From: Acidobacteriota bacterium
GTDB lineage: Bacteria > Acidobacteriota > Thermoanaerobaculia > Multivoradales > Multivoraceae
DNA: 64,000 bases
Assembly (NCBI GenBank): GCA_029263415.1
Contig: JAJCXN010000044.1
Coordinates: forward strand, 124,001-188,000
Reading direction: 5' to 3'
A program made the translations under genes and the position numbers. Below are positions 19,139 to 26,544 of the stretch, in pieces. How positions within the stretch are numbered: position 1 is the stretch's first letter; the number at the start of each line of letters is the position of its first letter. The notes under the pieces are model-generated. The model was not told the DNA's origin and made no database searches. It worked only from the letters and a program-made list of their open reading frames with translations.

Positions 19139-20506
19139 TCATATCGGTTGGGCTGCCGATTTTACTGGCCTCAACACTGCCGCGACCCGCTGGACCAGCT
19201 CTGGGATCGCCTGACGCGACATCGAACAAAAGGCCAATCGAATGTACCGCGGTCGAATCGCGACCACTCCGGTACTGAACTCGTTAAGCAGCCGTTGCCG
19301 CACGGCCTCGGGGTCGGTGGAGCCTAAGAGTTCCAGCAACATGAACGCGCCCGAATTACACGGCATGACGCGGAAGGTCTCGCCGTGGCCCTCTGCTGAC
19401 GCCAGCGCCTGTTGCATGACCTCGAACCGGCCACGCAAGCGCGCTCGAATCGCACTGATCTCGATCGCTGTTTGCCCTGAGTTCAGTCCCTCGAGTAGGA
19501 GCATCTGCGACACCGATACCGGCGAACCGACACTCGAGCGGATCAGCGAGAACAGCTTGTCTTCGAGCACACGGTACTCCACCGAATCAGCCGCAAACGG
19601 CAGAGTGACGAATCCGACACGACCGCCGAACAAGAGGAACTCTTTGGTACTGCCAGCTCCGCGCAGAGGAATCAACGCAGGATGCCGACCGAGCAGCTCC
19701 CAGAACATCGACTGAGAGGGAAACGCATCGTCGAACACCAACCCCGTATAAGCGTCGTCACACAAGACCACTACCGTGCGGCGCTGAGCGGCCGCAACCA
19801 AAATGTCCGCAAGCTCGACGCGCTCAGCGACCGACGGGCTGTAGCCACCTGGATTGGACGGAAGATTGAGCACCACCACAATCGGCGTGTCACCCTCGAT
19901 CGAGTCAAAGGTCCGCTGGAGTCCGTGCCAACTCCAAACACCGTCTTGATAGCTCGGTGCCCGGTGAACGATTGAGCCACCCCGGAGCCCAAAGATCTGG
20001 GAGTAGTTGCCCCAACAGGGATCAGGAACGACCACATGCCGCCCCGGTCCCCCAAACAGATCGGCAATCAGGCTGATGGCGTGAGTCAGCCCGACTGTCA
20101 CCAGCGGTAGTCCGCACGGCGGGCCCTCTTCGGTGCGCAGCTCGGCGGGTGTTTGGTACTCGTGCCACGCCGCGCGCACATCTGGGTGACCGCCGATCGG
20201 CGAATACAAAAGAGCGCGATTCTTGATGGTTGGCGCCAGATGAATTGCATCTGCGATCGACGAAACCGAGAGAATCGACCCTGCACCGTCGGTGATCTGG
20301 CCGATGGTCGCGTTGAATTCAGCAGACCGGGCTTCAGCAGCCTGGAACGGAATGTCCTTGGGGTAGAAAACGGCACGACCAATAGGTGAGAGCGCGCCTG
20401 CAACGTAGGAGTTCGCGGCGGCGAGCTCCGCATTGAGCTCTAGAGCTCGAGGAGCGAGACCAGAGGGTTCTAAAGCTTGCAAAGAGGATGTGGTGGTAGG
20501 CGGCAT
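19139..20506 (-). CDS. Aminotransferase class I/II, PLP-dependent
   Basis: A fold-type I aminotransferase, about 455 residues from the chosen ATG. Visible features are GLTHAISLIADLFG near the cofactor phosphate site, LNLPSNPGG (conserved Asn), CDDAYTGLVF (Asp-x-Tyr), GSTKEFLLFGGRVGFV (Schiff-base Lys) and a C-terminal RYIRLAFCS (carboxylate-binding Arg). The frame runs to 20596, but that part would consist of a CTPLCTPLCTP repeat made by a 12-base tandem repeat and has no recognisable ribosome binding site. The substrate is not predictable. It is divergent to the glutamate/leucine dehydrogenase gene, so a link in amino acid metabolism is plausible. Confidence 0.85.
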   Translation of the reverse strand: MPPTTTSSLQALEPSGLAPRALELNAELAAANSYVAGALSPIGRAVFYPKDIPFQAAEARSAEFNATIGQITDGAGSILSVSSIADAIHLAPTIKNRALLYSPIGGHPDVRAAWHEYQTPAELRTEEGPPCGLPLVTVGLTHAISLIADLFGGPGRHVVVPDPCWGNYSQIFGLRGGSIVHRAPSYQDGVWSWHGLQRTFDSIEGDTPIVVVLNLPSNPGGYSPSVAERVELADILVAAAQRRTVVVLCDDAYTGLVFDDAFPSQSMFWELLGRHPALIPLRGAGSTKEFLLFGGRVGFVTLPFAADSVEYRVLEDKLFSLIRSSVGSPVSVSQMLLLEGLNSGQTAIEISAIRARLRGRFEVMQQALASAEGHGETFRVMPCNSGAFMLLELLGSTDPEAVRQRLLNEFSTGVVAIRPRYIRLAFCSMSRQAIPELVQRVAAVLRPVKSAAQPI

Positions 20507-20528
20507 GGCGGTACTCACGGCTGTTGTA

Positions 20529-20561
20529 GGAGTGCACAAAGGAGTGCACAAAGGAGTGCAG
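20529..20561. repeat. 12-base tandem repeat upstream of the aminotransferase gene
   Basis: Two full copies and nine bases of a third of the unit GGAGTGCACAAA. The core GTGCAC is itself a palindrome, so the array offers evenly spaced dyads one helical turn (12 bases) apart, which would suit a repressor operator. It lies 23-55 bases upstream of the chosen start codon. Confidence 0.8.
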
Positions 20562-20990
20562 CTAACCGTCTCGGCGAGAGCCTTCTGGAAGCCCATTGAG
20601 TCGGTTAGAATTGAAGCCCGAGGGGCCTTTCAGCCCCGTGCTCAGCAGCGACCTGTCTCTAGGCGCCTGAAGCGCTCTCTTGATGCATTGATCTAGTCCA
20701 GTTTGCCCCTCAGGTTCGTGGCACACACGTACCGTTTCAGTTGAGGACCAGCTCAGATTCCTGAAGTCTAGTGGAGCACCAGCGAAGCTAGAAGCGTTGC
20801 CGGACCTGAATATTTGGGTCCCAGCGATGGCAGCAACCGGTGCCGCTTCAACAACGAGCAATTCCCAGTCGGGTTCTAAGGTCGCGCGTCCCCAGACGTC
20901 GCCCTAATCACAGCCGTGGAGTCCTACTTCGACTCCACTTAACGACACGCTGCGCATCAGCGCAGCGGTGTCCATAACGGAGAGCATCTC
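20562..20990. other. Divergent intergenic region with two strong hairpins before the dehydrogenase gene
   Basis: About 430 bases between the divergent aminotransferase and dehydrogenase genes; no gene is visible. It holds GGGGC/GCCCC at about 20621-20636 and two adjacent stem-loops next to the dehydrogenase start: GTGGAGTC-7-GACTCCAC (20916-20938) and GACACGCTGCGC-ATCA-GCGCAGCGGTGTC (20944-20972). The second ends only six bases before the presumed ribosome binding site. They may form a regulatory leader. Confidence 0.5.
20944..20972 (+). promoter_or_regulatory. Strong stem-loop immediately upstream of the dehydrogenase ribosome binding site
   Basis: Seven pairs GCTGCGC/GCGCAGC around an ATCA tetraloop, extended by GACAC/GTGTC with one bulged G. 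No T-run follows, so it is more likely a leader structure than a terminator. It directly precedes CGGAGAG (20978-20984) and the TTG start at 20991. Another perfect 8-pair stem-loop precedes it at 20916-20938. Confidence 0.45.
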
Positions 20991-22091
20991 TTGCAGATCT
21001 TTCACGATTTCACCGATGAGTACGGGCCCGAAAAGGTCGTCTACATCTACGAACCACGCAGCGGCCTCAAGGGCATCGTGGTGATCGACAACGTTTCAGC
21101 GGGTCCTGCAATCGGCGGCATTCGCATGGCCCCCGACGTCACCACAGAGGAGGTCTTCCGACTCGCTCGCGCGATGACCTGGAAGAACGCGCTCGCTGGA
21201 CTGCGGCACGGCGGTGGCAAAGCAGGCATCTTGGCGGATCCTAAAGCGCCCAACAAAGAAACCTTGATCCGCCAATTCGCACGTGCCATTGAGGCTCTGC
21301 ATGGCTACATCCCAGGCCCCGACATGGGCACAGACGAAACCGCAATGGGCTGGGTGCGCGACGAGATCGGTCGTTCCATCGGGCTTTCCAAAGTGTTGGG
21401 CGGAATCCCGCTAGATCAGGTCGGCGCCACCGGCTACGGCATCGCCATTTGCGGTGAAGCCGCCCAAGGGTTCTGCGATGTGGACCTCGATGGAGCACGG
21501 GTGAGCGTTCAAGGATTCGGCAATGTCGGCCAGCACGCTGCACGCTTTCTCCAAGAACGCGGGTCCATCTTGACCATCGCGTCTGACCTCGACGGCACCG
21601 TCTACGACCCGAATGGGATCGATATTGAACGCTTGGTTGAGATCAAGCGCGAGACCGGCAAGATCACTCCCTATGAAAAGGGCCAGAAGCTCAATCGCGA
21701 CGCCTTCGTTGATCTCGATTGCGACATCTTCGTTCCGGCCGCTCGCCCCGACGTCATCGACGAAACCAACGCTCCGCGATTGTCATGCAAAATGATCCTG
21801 CAAGGCGCCAACATCCCGGTGACCGCGAAGGCCGAGCGAATCCTGCATGATCGCGGGATCTTGTCGGTACCAGACTTCGTTGCCAATGCCGGCGGCGTGA
21901 TCTGCGGGTCTGTCGAGTACTCAGGTGGTACCCAGAAGCAGGCCTTCGAGGCCATCGAAGAAAAGGTCCGCGAGAACACAACCGCGGTTTTAAAGGAAGC
22001 TAAGGCCCACTCGCAAATGCCGGCCGAAGCGGCCCTAGCGCTGGCAAAACAACGCGTTTCAGAGGCAATGGCTTACCGCCGGTCGTCCTAG
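20991..22091 (+). CDS. Glu/Leu/Phe/Val dehydrogenase
   Basis: NAD(P)-dependent oxidative deaminase of 366 residues. The N-terminal domain contains GLRHGGGKAGI (substrate Lys region) and GPDMGTDETAM, where the catalytic Asp lies; the Rossmann domain has VSVQGFGNVGQHAARFL. The C-terminal part shows ILQGANIPVTAKA and PDFVANAGGVI, common to glutamate dehydrogenases. The length is closer to leucine dehydrogenase, so the substrate is uncertain. The start is a TTG with CGGAGAG six bases upstream. Two hairpins in the leader suggest regulated expression. A nudC gene follows after 83 bases. Confidence 0.92.
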   Translation: MQIFHDFTDEYGPEKVVYIYEPRSGLKGIVVIDNVSAGPAIGGIRMAPDVTTEEVFRLARAMTWKNALAGLRHGGGKAGILADPKAPNKETLIRQFARAIEALHGYIPGPDMGTDETAMGWVRDEIGRSIGLSKVLGGIPLDQVGATGYGIAICGEAAQGFCDVDLDGARVSVQGFGNVGQHAARFLQERGSILTIASDLDGTVYDPNGIDIERLVEIKRETGKITPYEKGQKLNRDAFVDLDCDIFVPAARPDVIDETNAPRLSCKMILQGANIPVTAKAERILHDRGILSVPDFVANAGGVICGSVEYSGGTQKQAFEAIEEKVRENTTAVLKEAKAHSQMPAEAALALAKQRVSEAMAYRRSS

Positions 22092-22174
22092 GAGTTTGTT
22101 GAAGGAGTCCCGTAACGTTCACGAGGAAGGCTGAGCCCAGAGCAAATCTGTTGCTGAGGTAAGGTGCCTGAACG

Positions 22175-23116
22175 ATGAATGTCACGAACACCCTAGCTCT
22201 CGGACTTCCCGTCTCTTTGGATCGGTCTGCTCATTGGCGGAAAGATCCAGAGAGACTGAAGGCCGCACTCAGCGACCAACGGGCTGGTGTGGTACTGGTG
22301 TGGCGATCGCAGAACCTAGTGGTGATCGACGACCGCACCTCATTGCTCCGGTTGCCCGTGACTGCGATCGCGCAGTTTGGCCGGCAACCAGAGGACCTCT
22401 GGTGCCTCGGACTCGGCGAAGACTCAAGCCCAGTGTTTGCTTTGGATATCTCGGAGGTCGACCAGCCGGCACCCGACCGGATCGCCGGAGCCGAGGCTGG
22501 GACGTTCTCCGAACTCCGCCAGATCGCCACCCTCCTGGGGGCTGAAGACGCCAACATTGCTGCCTACTCGCGCGCCCTCGCGACCTGGCACTACAACCAT
22601 CAACACTGCGGCCGGTGTGGCGCCGCCACAGTCGTTGAAAGCGCTGGCCACGTCAGGCGCTGTGCCCCTTGCGAGCGAGAGTGGTTCCCCAGGACAGATC
22701 CGGCTGTGATCATGCTGGTCCACGACGGCGGCGATCGATGCCTACTCGGCCGTCAAGCATCGTGGCCTCCAGGGGTTTACTCGACCCTGGCAGGCTTTGT
22801 TGAACCCGGCGAAAGCCTGGAGATGGCGGTCGCTCGGGAAGTCTTCGAAGAATCAGGCGTCGTGGTTACCGCTGCCCACTATCACTCCTCGCAGCCTTGG
22901 CCCTTTCCAACCTCGGTCATGCTCGGGTTCATGGCGCAAGCGGAGCATGCCGACGGCGCCATCGCCATGGACGACGAACTCGAAGACGCCCGCTGGTTCG
23001 GTGCCGAGGAACTGCGCATTGCAACGCGCACCAAGGAGGTCCGACTGCCTCACCCAATGTCGATCTCGAGACGCCTAGTGGACGACTGGATGGCCAGTCG
23101 ATTCTCAGTCAGCTAG
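22175..23116 (+). CDS. nudC: NAD(+) diphosphatase NudC (RNA NAD-decapping Nudix hydrolase)
   Basis: Cleaves NAD(H) and removes NAD caps from RNA. The 313 residues contain a zinc ribbon HCGRCG and CAPC (about 146-172), the Nudix box GFVEPGESLEMAVAREVFEE with ESGV, and the family-specific SQPWPFPTSVM, which defines the NudC subgroup. The N-terminal 120 residues form the usual variable domain. It follows the dehydrogenase gene on the same strand, fitting a link to NAD turnover, and converges with the alcohol dehydrogenase gene. Confidence 0.95.
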   Translation: MNVTNTLALGLPVSLDRSAHWRKDPERLKAALSDQRAGVVLVWRSQNLVVIDDRTSLLRLPVTAIAQFGRQPEDLWCLGLGEDSSPVFALDISEVDQPAPDRIAGAEAGTFSELRQIATLLGAEDANIAAYSRALATWHYNHQHCGRCGAATVVESAGHVRRCAPCEREWFPRTDPAVIMLVHDGGDRCLLGRQASWPPGVYSTLAGFVEPGESLEMAVAREVFEESGVVVTAAHYHSSQPWPFPTSVMLGFMAQAEHADGAIAMDDELEDARWFGAEELRIATRTKEVRLPHPMSISRRLVDDWMASRFSVS

Positions 23117-23245
23117 GAGCAAGCTGAAGCCCCGCGGTGCTTGTTTCGTCTGTCCTTGGATACCATTGGGTGCGCTCTCGCGAGGGAGACAATGCGGCCC
23201 CACCGTTGATCGAGCGCCGCGCGAAAGGGCACCAAAGGTCGTCGC

Positions 23246-23261
23246 CCCCCGGACGCGGGGG
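23246..23261. terminator. GC-rich hairpin between nudC and the convergent alcohol dehydrogenase gene
   Basis: CCCCC-GGACGC-GGGGG in the 160-base convergent gap, with no T-run. It is placed where transcripts from both sides should end. Smaller inverted repeats lie at about 23127-23150. Confidence 0.35.
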
Positions 23262-23276
23262 TTCTGCAGCAGGCTT

Positions 23277-24311
23277 CTAGACCTCCAGGACCACCTTGGC
23301 GCAACCGTCTTGTCGGTTCGCGACCATCTCATAAGCATCCGCCCCATCCGCTAGCGTCATGCGGTGGGTGACAATCGCTTCGAGGTCGTAGCGACCGCTG
23401 GTGGCGACTGGAATCAGCCGCTCCATCAACGTTCGCGCCGAGCAGCGGCCCATGCGCAGGGTGAGGTTCTTATCGTAGGCCTCGACCGGCGTGAAGCCGA
23501 ACTCCGGTCGGGTGTGAACACCGACACTCGACAGCACCCCTCCCGGGCGGAGAAGATCAAAGGCCATGCGCGTGGAGCGCTCGCTACCAACGGCTTCGAC
23601 CACCCCGTCGGCGCCACCCTTGAACAGGTCGCAAAGGGCTTCTTGCGAAAGCGGCTCGCTCACTTCGGCGCCGAAGCTCGCAGCAAGCCGCAGACGGTCT
23701 TCGACCAGATCGAAGGCCACTACCCGCTCGGCCCCTTGTTCGATCGCACCGATCACCGCCATCAGGCCGACCGGCCCGCAACCCACAACCGCGATCGTGC
23801 GCTCTGGGCCCGACTCCGCCATCAACGCGCCGTGATAGCCGGTGGAGAACACATCACCGAGCAGCAACGCGGTGATATCGCTGAGACCGTCCGCGATAGC
23901 GACCAGCGTGCCGTCGGCAAGCGGAACGCGGATGTACTCGGCTTGCCCGCCATTCAGACCTTCGCCATTCTGCCGCCAGCCCAGCAGTTGCCCGTGCACG
24001 CAGCGGGCAGTGAGTCCTGATCGACAAGCGCGACACGTGCCACAAGAGGTCGAGAAGGGAGCGTGTACGCGATCCCCAACCAAGAGGCTGTCAACGTCAC
24101 TTCCCACCGCCACAACTTCCCCAACAAACTCGTGCCCGGGCACCATCCCTTGGTCGTAGCCACTTTCTTTGCCATTGTATGGATGCAGATCCGATCCGCA
24201 CACGGCGCATAGCGCGATCTTCACCACCGCATCGGTGCTTCGCTCGATCGTTGGATCAGGAACCGCCTCAAAGCGGATGTCCTGATCGCCGTTGAGCGTC
24301 AGTGCACGCAT
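23277..24311 (-). CDS. Zinc-dependent alcohol dehydrogenase (MDR family)
   Basis: A 344-residue medium-chain dehydrogenase. It has the catalytic zinc site CAVCGSDLHPYNG and GHEFVGEVV, the four-Cys structural zinc lobe CGTCRACRSGLTARC, and the cofactor motif VVGCGPVGLMAVIGA. Internal features (GDVFSTGYHGA, FDLVEDRL) are as in the formaldehyde/threonine dehydrogenase-like branch. Substrate unknown. The gene is the last of three tightly packed minus-strand genes, 16 bases after the shikimate-kinase-like gene. Confidence 0.92.
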   Translation of the reverse strand: MRALTLNGDQDIRFEAVPDPTIERSTDAVVKIALCAVCGSDLHPYNGKESGYDQGMVPGHEFVGEVVAVGSDVDSLLVGDRVHAPFSTSCGTCRACRSGLTARCVHGQLLGWRQNGEGLNGGQAEYIRVPLADGTLVAIADGLSDITALLLGDVFSTGYHGALMAESGPERTIAVVGCGPVGLMAVIGAIEQGAERVVAFDLVEDRLRLAASFGAEVSEPLSQEALCDLFKGGADGVVEAVGSERSTRMAFDLLRPGGVLSSVGVHTRPEFGFTPVEAYDKNLTLRMGRCSARTLMERLIPVATSGRYDLEAIVTHRMTLADGADAYEMVANRQDGCAKVVLEV

Positions 24312-24327
24312 GGCTACTGAGGACCCT

Positions 24328-24960
24328 TCATCGCGCTTCTAGGATCTCGAGCGTCTGCTCGGCAAGGCGCTCCACACTTTGACCACGAGCCGAGAGCAGC
24401 CGATGGGCTGCATCGAGACCGACCCGACGCTGTTGGTAGTAGGGCCGCAGGTCATCGAGATCATCCACCGAACCAAACAGCGGATGCCACGGTTTGGTCT
24501 TCACCTCAACCGGTGCGCGACGGGCCGCAGCTTCACGGCTCGATTGCAATAGCAACCGTCGCTCGTAGTCTCTGACCCGCCACAGGCAGTTCGGCAAGTC
24601 GAGATCGAAGCCGAACAGCGTCGTTCTCTGGGTCACCAACTCGCGAGAGACGGGATCGATCAAGCAACCGTCACCGAGGCTAATCACCCCCGGCGGTGAA
24701 TCAGCCAAGGCTTCGCGAAGAATGTCGCGCTCCCATTGGCGAAGGCCACTCTCCCCTTCGTGCTGCACCAGGGTTGAGATCTCGGAACCTGAGCGATGCT
24801 CGATTAACCGATCGAGATCGACAAAGCGTAGACCCGAGAGTGCGGCGACGCGATAAGCAATGGCGCGCGTCTCGCTGGTCAGGAACGAGATCAAGGTGAC
24901 ATGCCGATCGACCTGCACCAAAGGTGCATAGTCGTAGTATCCAGCGCGATGGGTTGCCAT
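24328..24960 (-). CDS. Shikimate-kinase-like protein lacking the P-loop
   Basis: A 210-residue protein whose order of motifs follows shikimate kinase: a beta-strand at VTLISFL, FVDLDRLIEHRSG (the substrate-binding Asp region), GESGLRQWERDIL (the conserved Arg/Glu helix), ISLGDGCLIDP (glycine loop), and a C-terminal LRPYYQQRRVGLDAA. The Walker A position, expected as GxxGxGKS, reads FLTSETR, with neither the glycines nor the Lys. The substrate side is thus kept and the ATP side lost. It may be a regulatory or binding protein rather than a kinase. It is packed 9 bases from the GH113-like gene and 16 from the alcohol dehydrogenase gene. The start context is ordinary; no upstream extension restores a P-loop. 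Confidence 0.75.
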   Translation of the reverse strand: MATHRAGYYDYAPLVQVDRHVTLISFLTSETRAIAYRVAALSGLRFVDLDRLIEHRSGSEISTLVQHEGESGLRQWERDILREALADSPPGVISLGDGCLIDPVSRELVTQRTTLFGFDLDLPNCLWRVRDYERRLLLQSSREAAARRAPVEVKTKPWHPLFGSVDDLDDLRPYYQQRRVGLDAAHRLLSARGQSVERLAEQTLEILEAR

Positions 24961-24969
24961 AGTGAGGCC

Positions 24970-26412
24970 CTAGTCTTTCAGGCCTGCAGCGACCGGTAGT
25001 GCAGCTAGTTCTCTTAAGAGAGGATCTGGCTGCGATTCACCAAGGATCAACACAAACGGCTCGATGTCACGGTGACCTGCAACTGTCGACAACTTCCAAT
25101 ACAACAGACCGTGCAGCAAACCAGGCCGCTCACTCGCAGCAACAGCGAGAGCTCGCACAGCGACGGCACGCTCAAGTGGCTCAGGCGGCTGTTGACGCCA
25201 AACCACCACGTCGGGAGTGCCGGTCTCAGGCTCTGAGGCGTTAGGCCGATCCAGCACAGCAAAGCCATCGCCTGCCCAGGGCTGGATCGTGCTGCCTCGC
25301 CAACTCGTGTAGCCCAGTTCGGTAAACACCACCGGCGCCTTCGGGTTCCGCTCGTCGCGCACTGCCTCGATCCTGCCCAACGCATCGCGCCACGACGCTT
25401 CAAAGGTTGCCTCAAGCTCGGACACAGAGGCGCCGGAGAGTCCGTTTCTCAAAGGAAAGTACGCGTTCACGCCAATGACGTCGAGCGCGTCCCAGAACCC
25501 AACCTCGTGGAACTGATCAAAGTTCGCGGCGTAAGAGAGTGCGCCTGAGTAGGCCGAACGTGCATCCTGGATGATGCGGCGCCAGTTGGCGTCTAGTCTC
25601 TGCCGACGCTGGCCGATCTGTTCAATATCTCCGCCGAACGTCACCTGTTGCGCCCAGGCGGCCTGAGCCACGGACTGTTCGTCGAGAAAGTTCGGCATCT
25701 CCTCATACGTCTCGCCCCAAGCGCCTCGCATGGCCTCAGGCGCTACGTTTGCACCCGCAGCCAAGGTGCGCTCGCGTTGCTCCGTTTGCTTGTCTTGGTC
25801 AAGGTAGTAAGCCTCCAGGTTGGGGATCTGCTCAGTCGACGCCGTTGACGTCAGAGAACTCAGCTCGCTACCGATCCCCAAGACGTCGACACCTTCTGCC
25901 TCCGCAACCTCAGCCCAACCGCGTACGAACTCCCCATAGCGAAAGAACCAGGCATCGAGATCGGCGTTCGACTTGGGTTGGATCTGGCCGTGCCAGAGGA
26001 ATTTGTTGTCAGCAAGCGCATGCTCGAGCCCGACGCGAAGTATCAGAACCACATTGAGGCCCGCCCGCTTGGCAGCGCGAATCTCGCGCACCATGGCACC
26101 ACCGAGCTGATCTGGATCGAACTCGATGTCCGCACTGTCCCAGCGACCCTGCCGCGCGTAGACGGTCAAGGACAGGGTGTTGAAGGACGCCTCAAGTAAG
26201 GCATCGTGCCAGTGTCCCATGTCCGGTTCGTTGACCTGAATGCCGCCCAGGAGAAAGCCGTTCGGTAGATGAGGCGTCTGCCCAGTGCACCCTAGGGCCA
26301 CGGCAAACACGCAGCAGCTGCTGAGAAGTAGGCCAAGCGTTACAGGCCTAGCCTCAACAGCCCGTGGGGTATCTCGCGCCGGTCGGAGCGCGGGTCGATG
26401 CGAAGAGCTCAA
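24970..26412 (-). CDS. GH113-like glycoside hydrolase, lipoprotein
   Basis: A 480-residue exported protein. Near the N-terminus a hydrophobic stretch ends in VALGC, a lipobox, so it is predicted to be lipid-anchored in the envelope. The mature part has a TIM-barrel pattern of the GH113 group (beta-mannanase-like): LGGIQVNEPDMGHW, LTVYARQGRW, NVVLILRVGLEHA, then LGIGSEL (likely acid/base Glu), VIGVNAYFPL and VVFTELGYTSW (likely nucleophile Glu), and a late LLYWKLS. An insert rich in Gln/Arg lies in the middle. Substrate specificity is not determinable. It heads a tight set with the shikimate-kinase-like and alcohol dehydrogenase genes. Confidence 0.82.
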   Translation of the reverse strand: MSSSHRPALRPARDTPRAVEARPVTLGLLLSSCCVFAVALGCTGQTPHLPNGFLLGGIQVNEPDMGHWHDALLEASFNTLSLTVYARQGRWDSADIEFDPDQLGGAMVREIRAAKRAGLNVVLILRVGLEHALADNKFLWHGQIQPKSNADLDAWFFRYGEFVRGWAEVAEAEGVDVLGIGSELSSLTSTASTEQIPNLEAYYLDQDKQTEQRERTLAAGANVAPEAMRGAWGETYEEMPNFLDEQSVAQAAWAQQVTFGGDIEQIGQRRQRLDANWRRIIQDARSAYSGALSYAANFDQFHEVGFWDALDVIGVNAYFPLRNGLSGASVSELEATFEASWRDALGRIEAVRDERNPKAPVVFTELGYTSWRGSTIQPWAGDGFAVLDRPNASEPETGTPDVVVWRQQPPEPLERAVAVRALAVAASERPGLLHGLLYWKLSTVAGHRDIEPFVLILGESQPDPLLRELAALPVAAGLKD

Positions 26413-26544
26413 AAGGAGTGGATCCCTAGAAGAGATGCGCTGCTGTCAAGCAACGCTGGACCTGTTAGTACGCAGAAACGGGCGCACCGGTTGCCCGCTG
26501 GCCAAACACCCGTTGCCCTTATCGTCAGCGGATCCGAGACTGGC

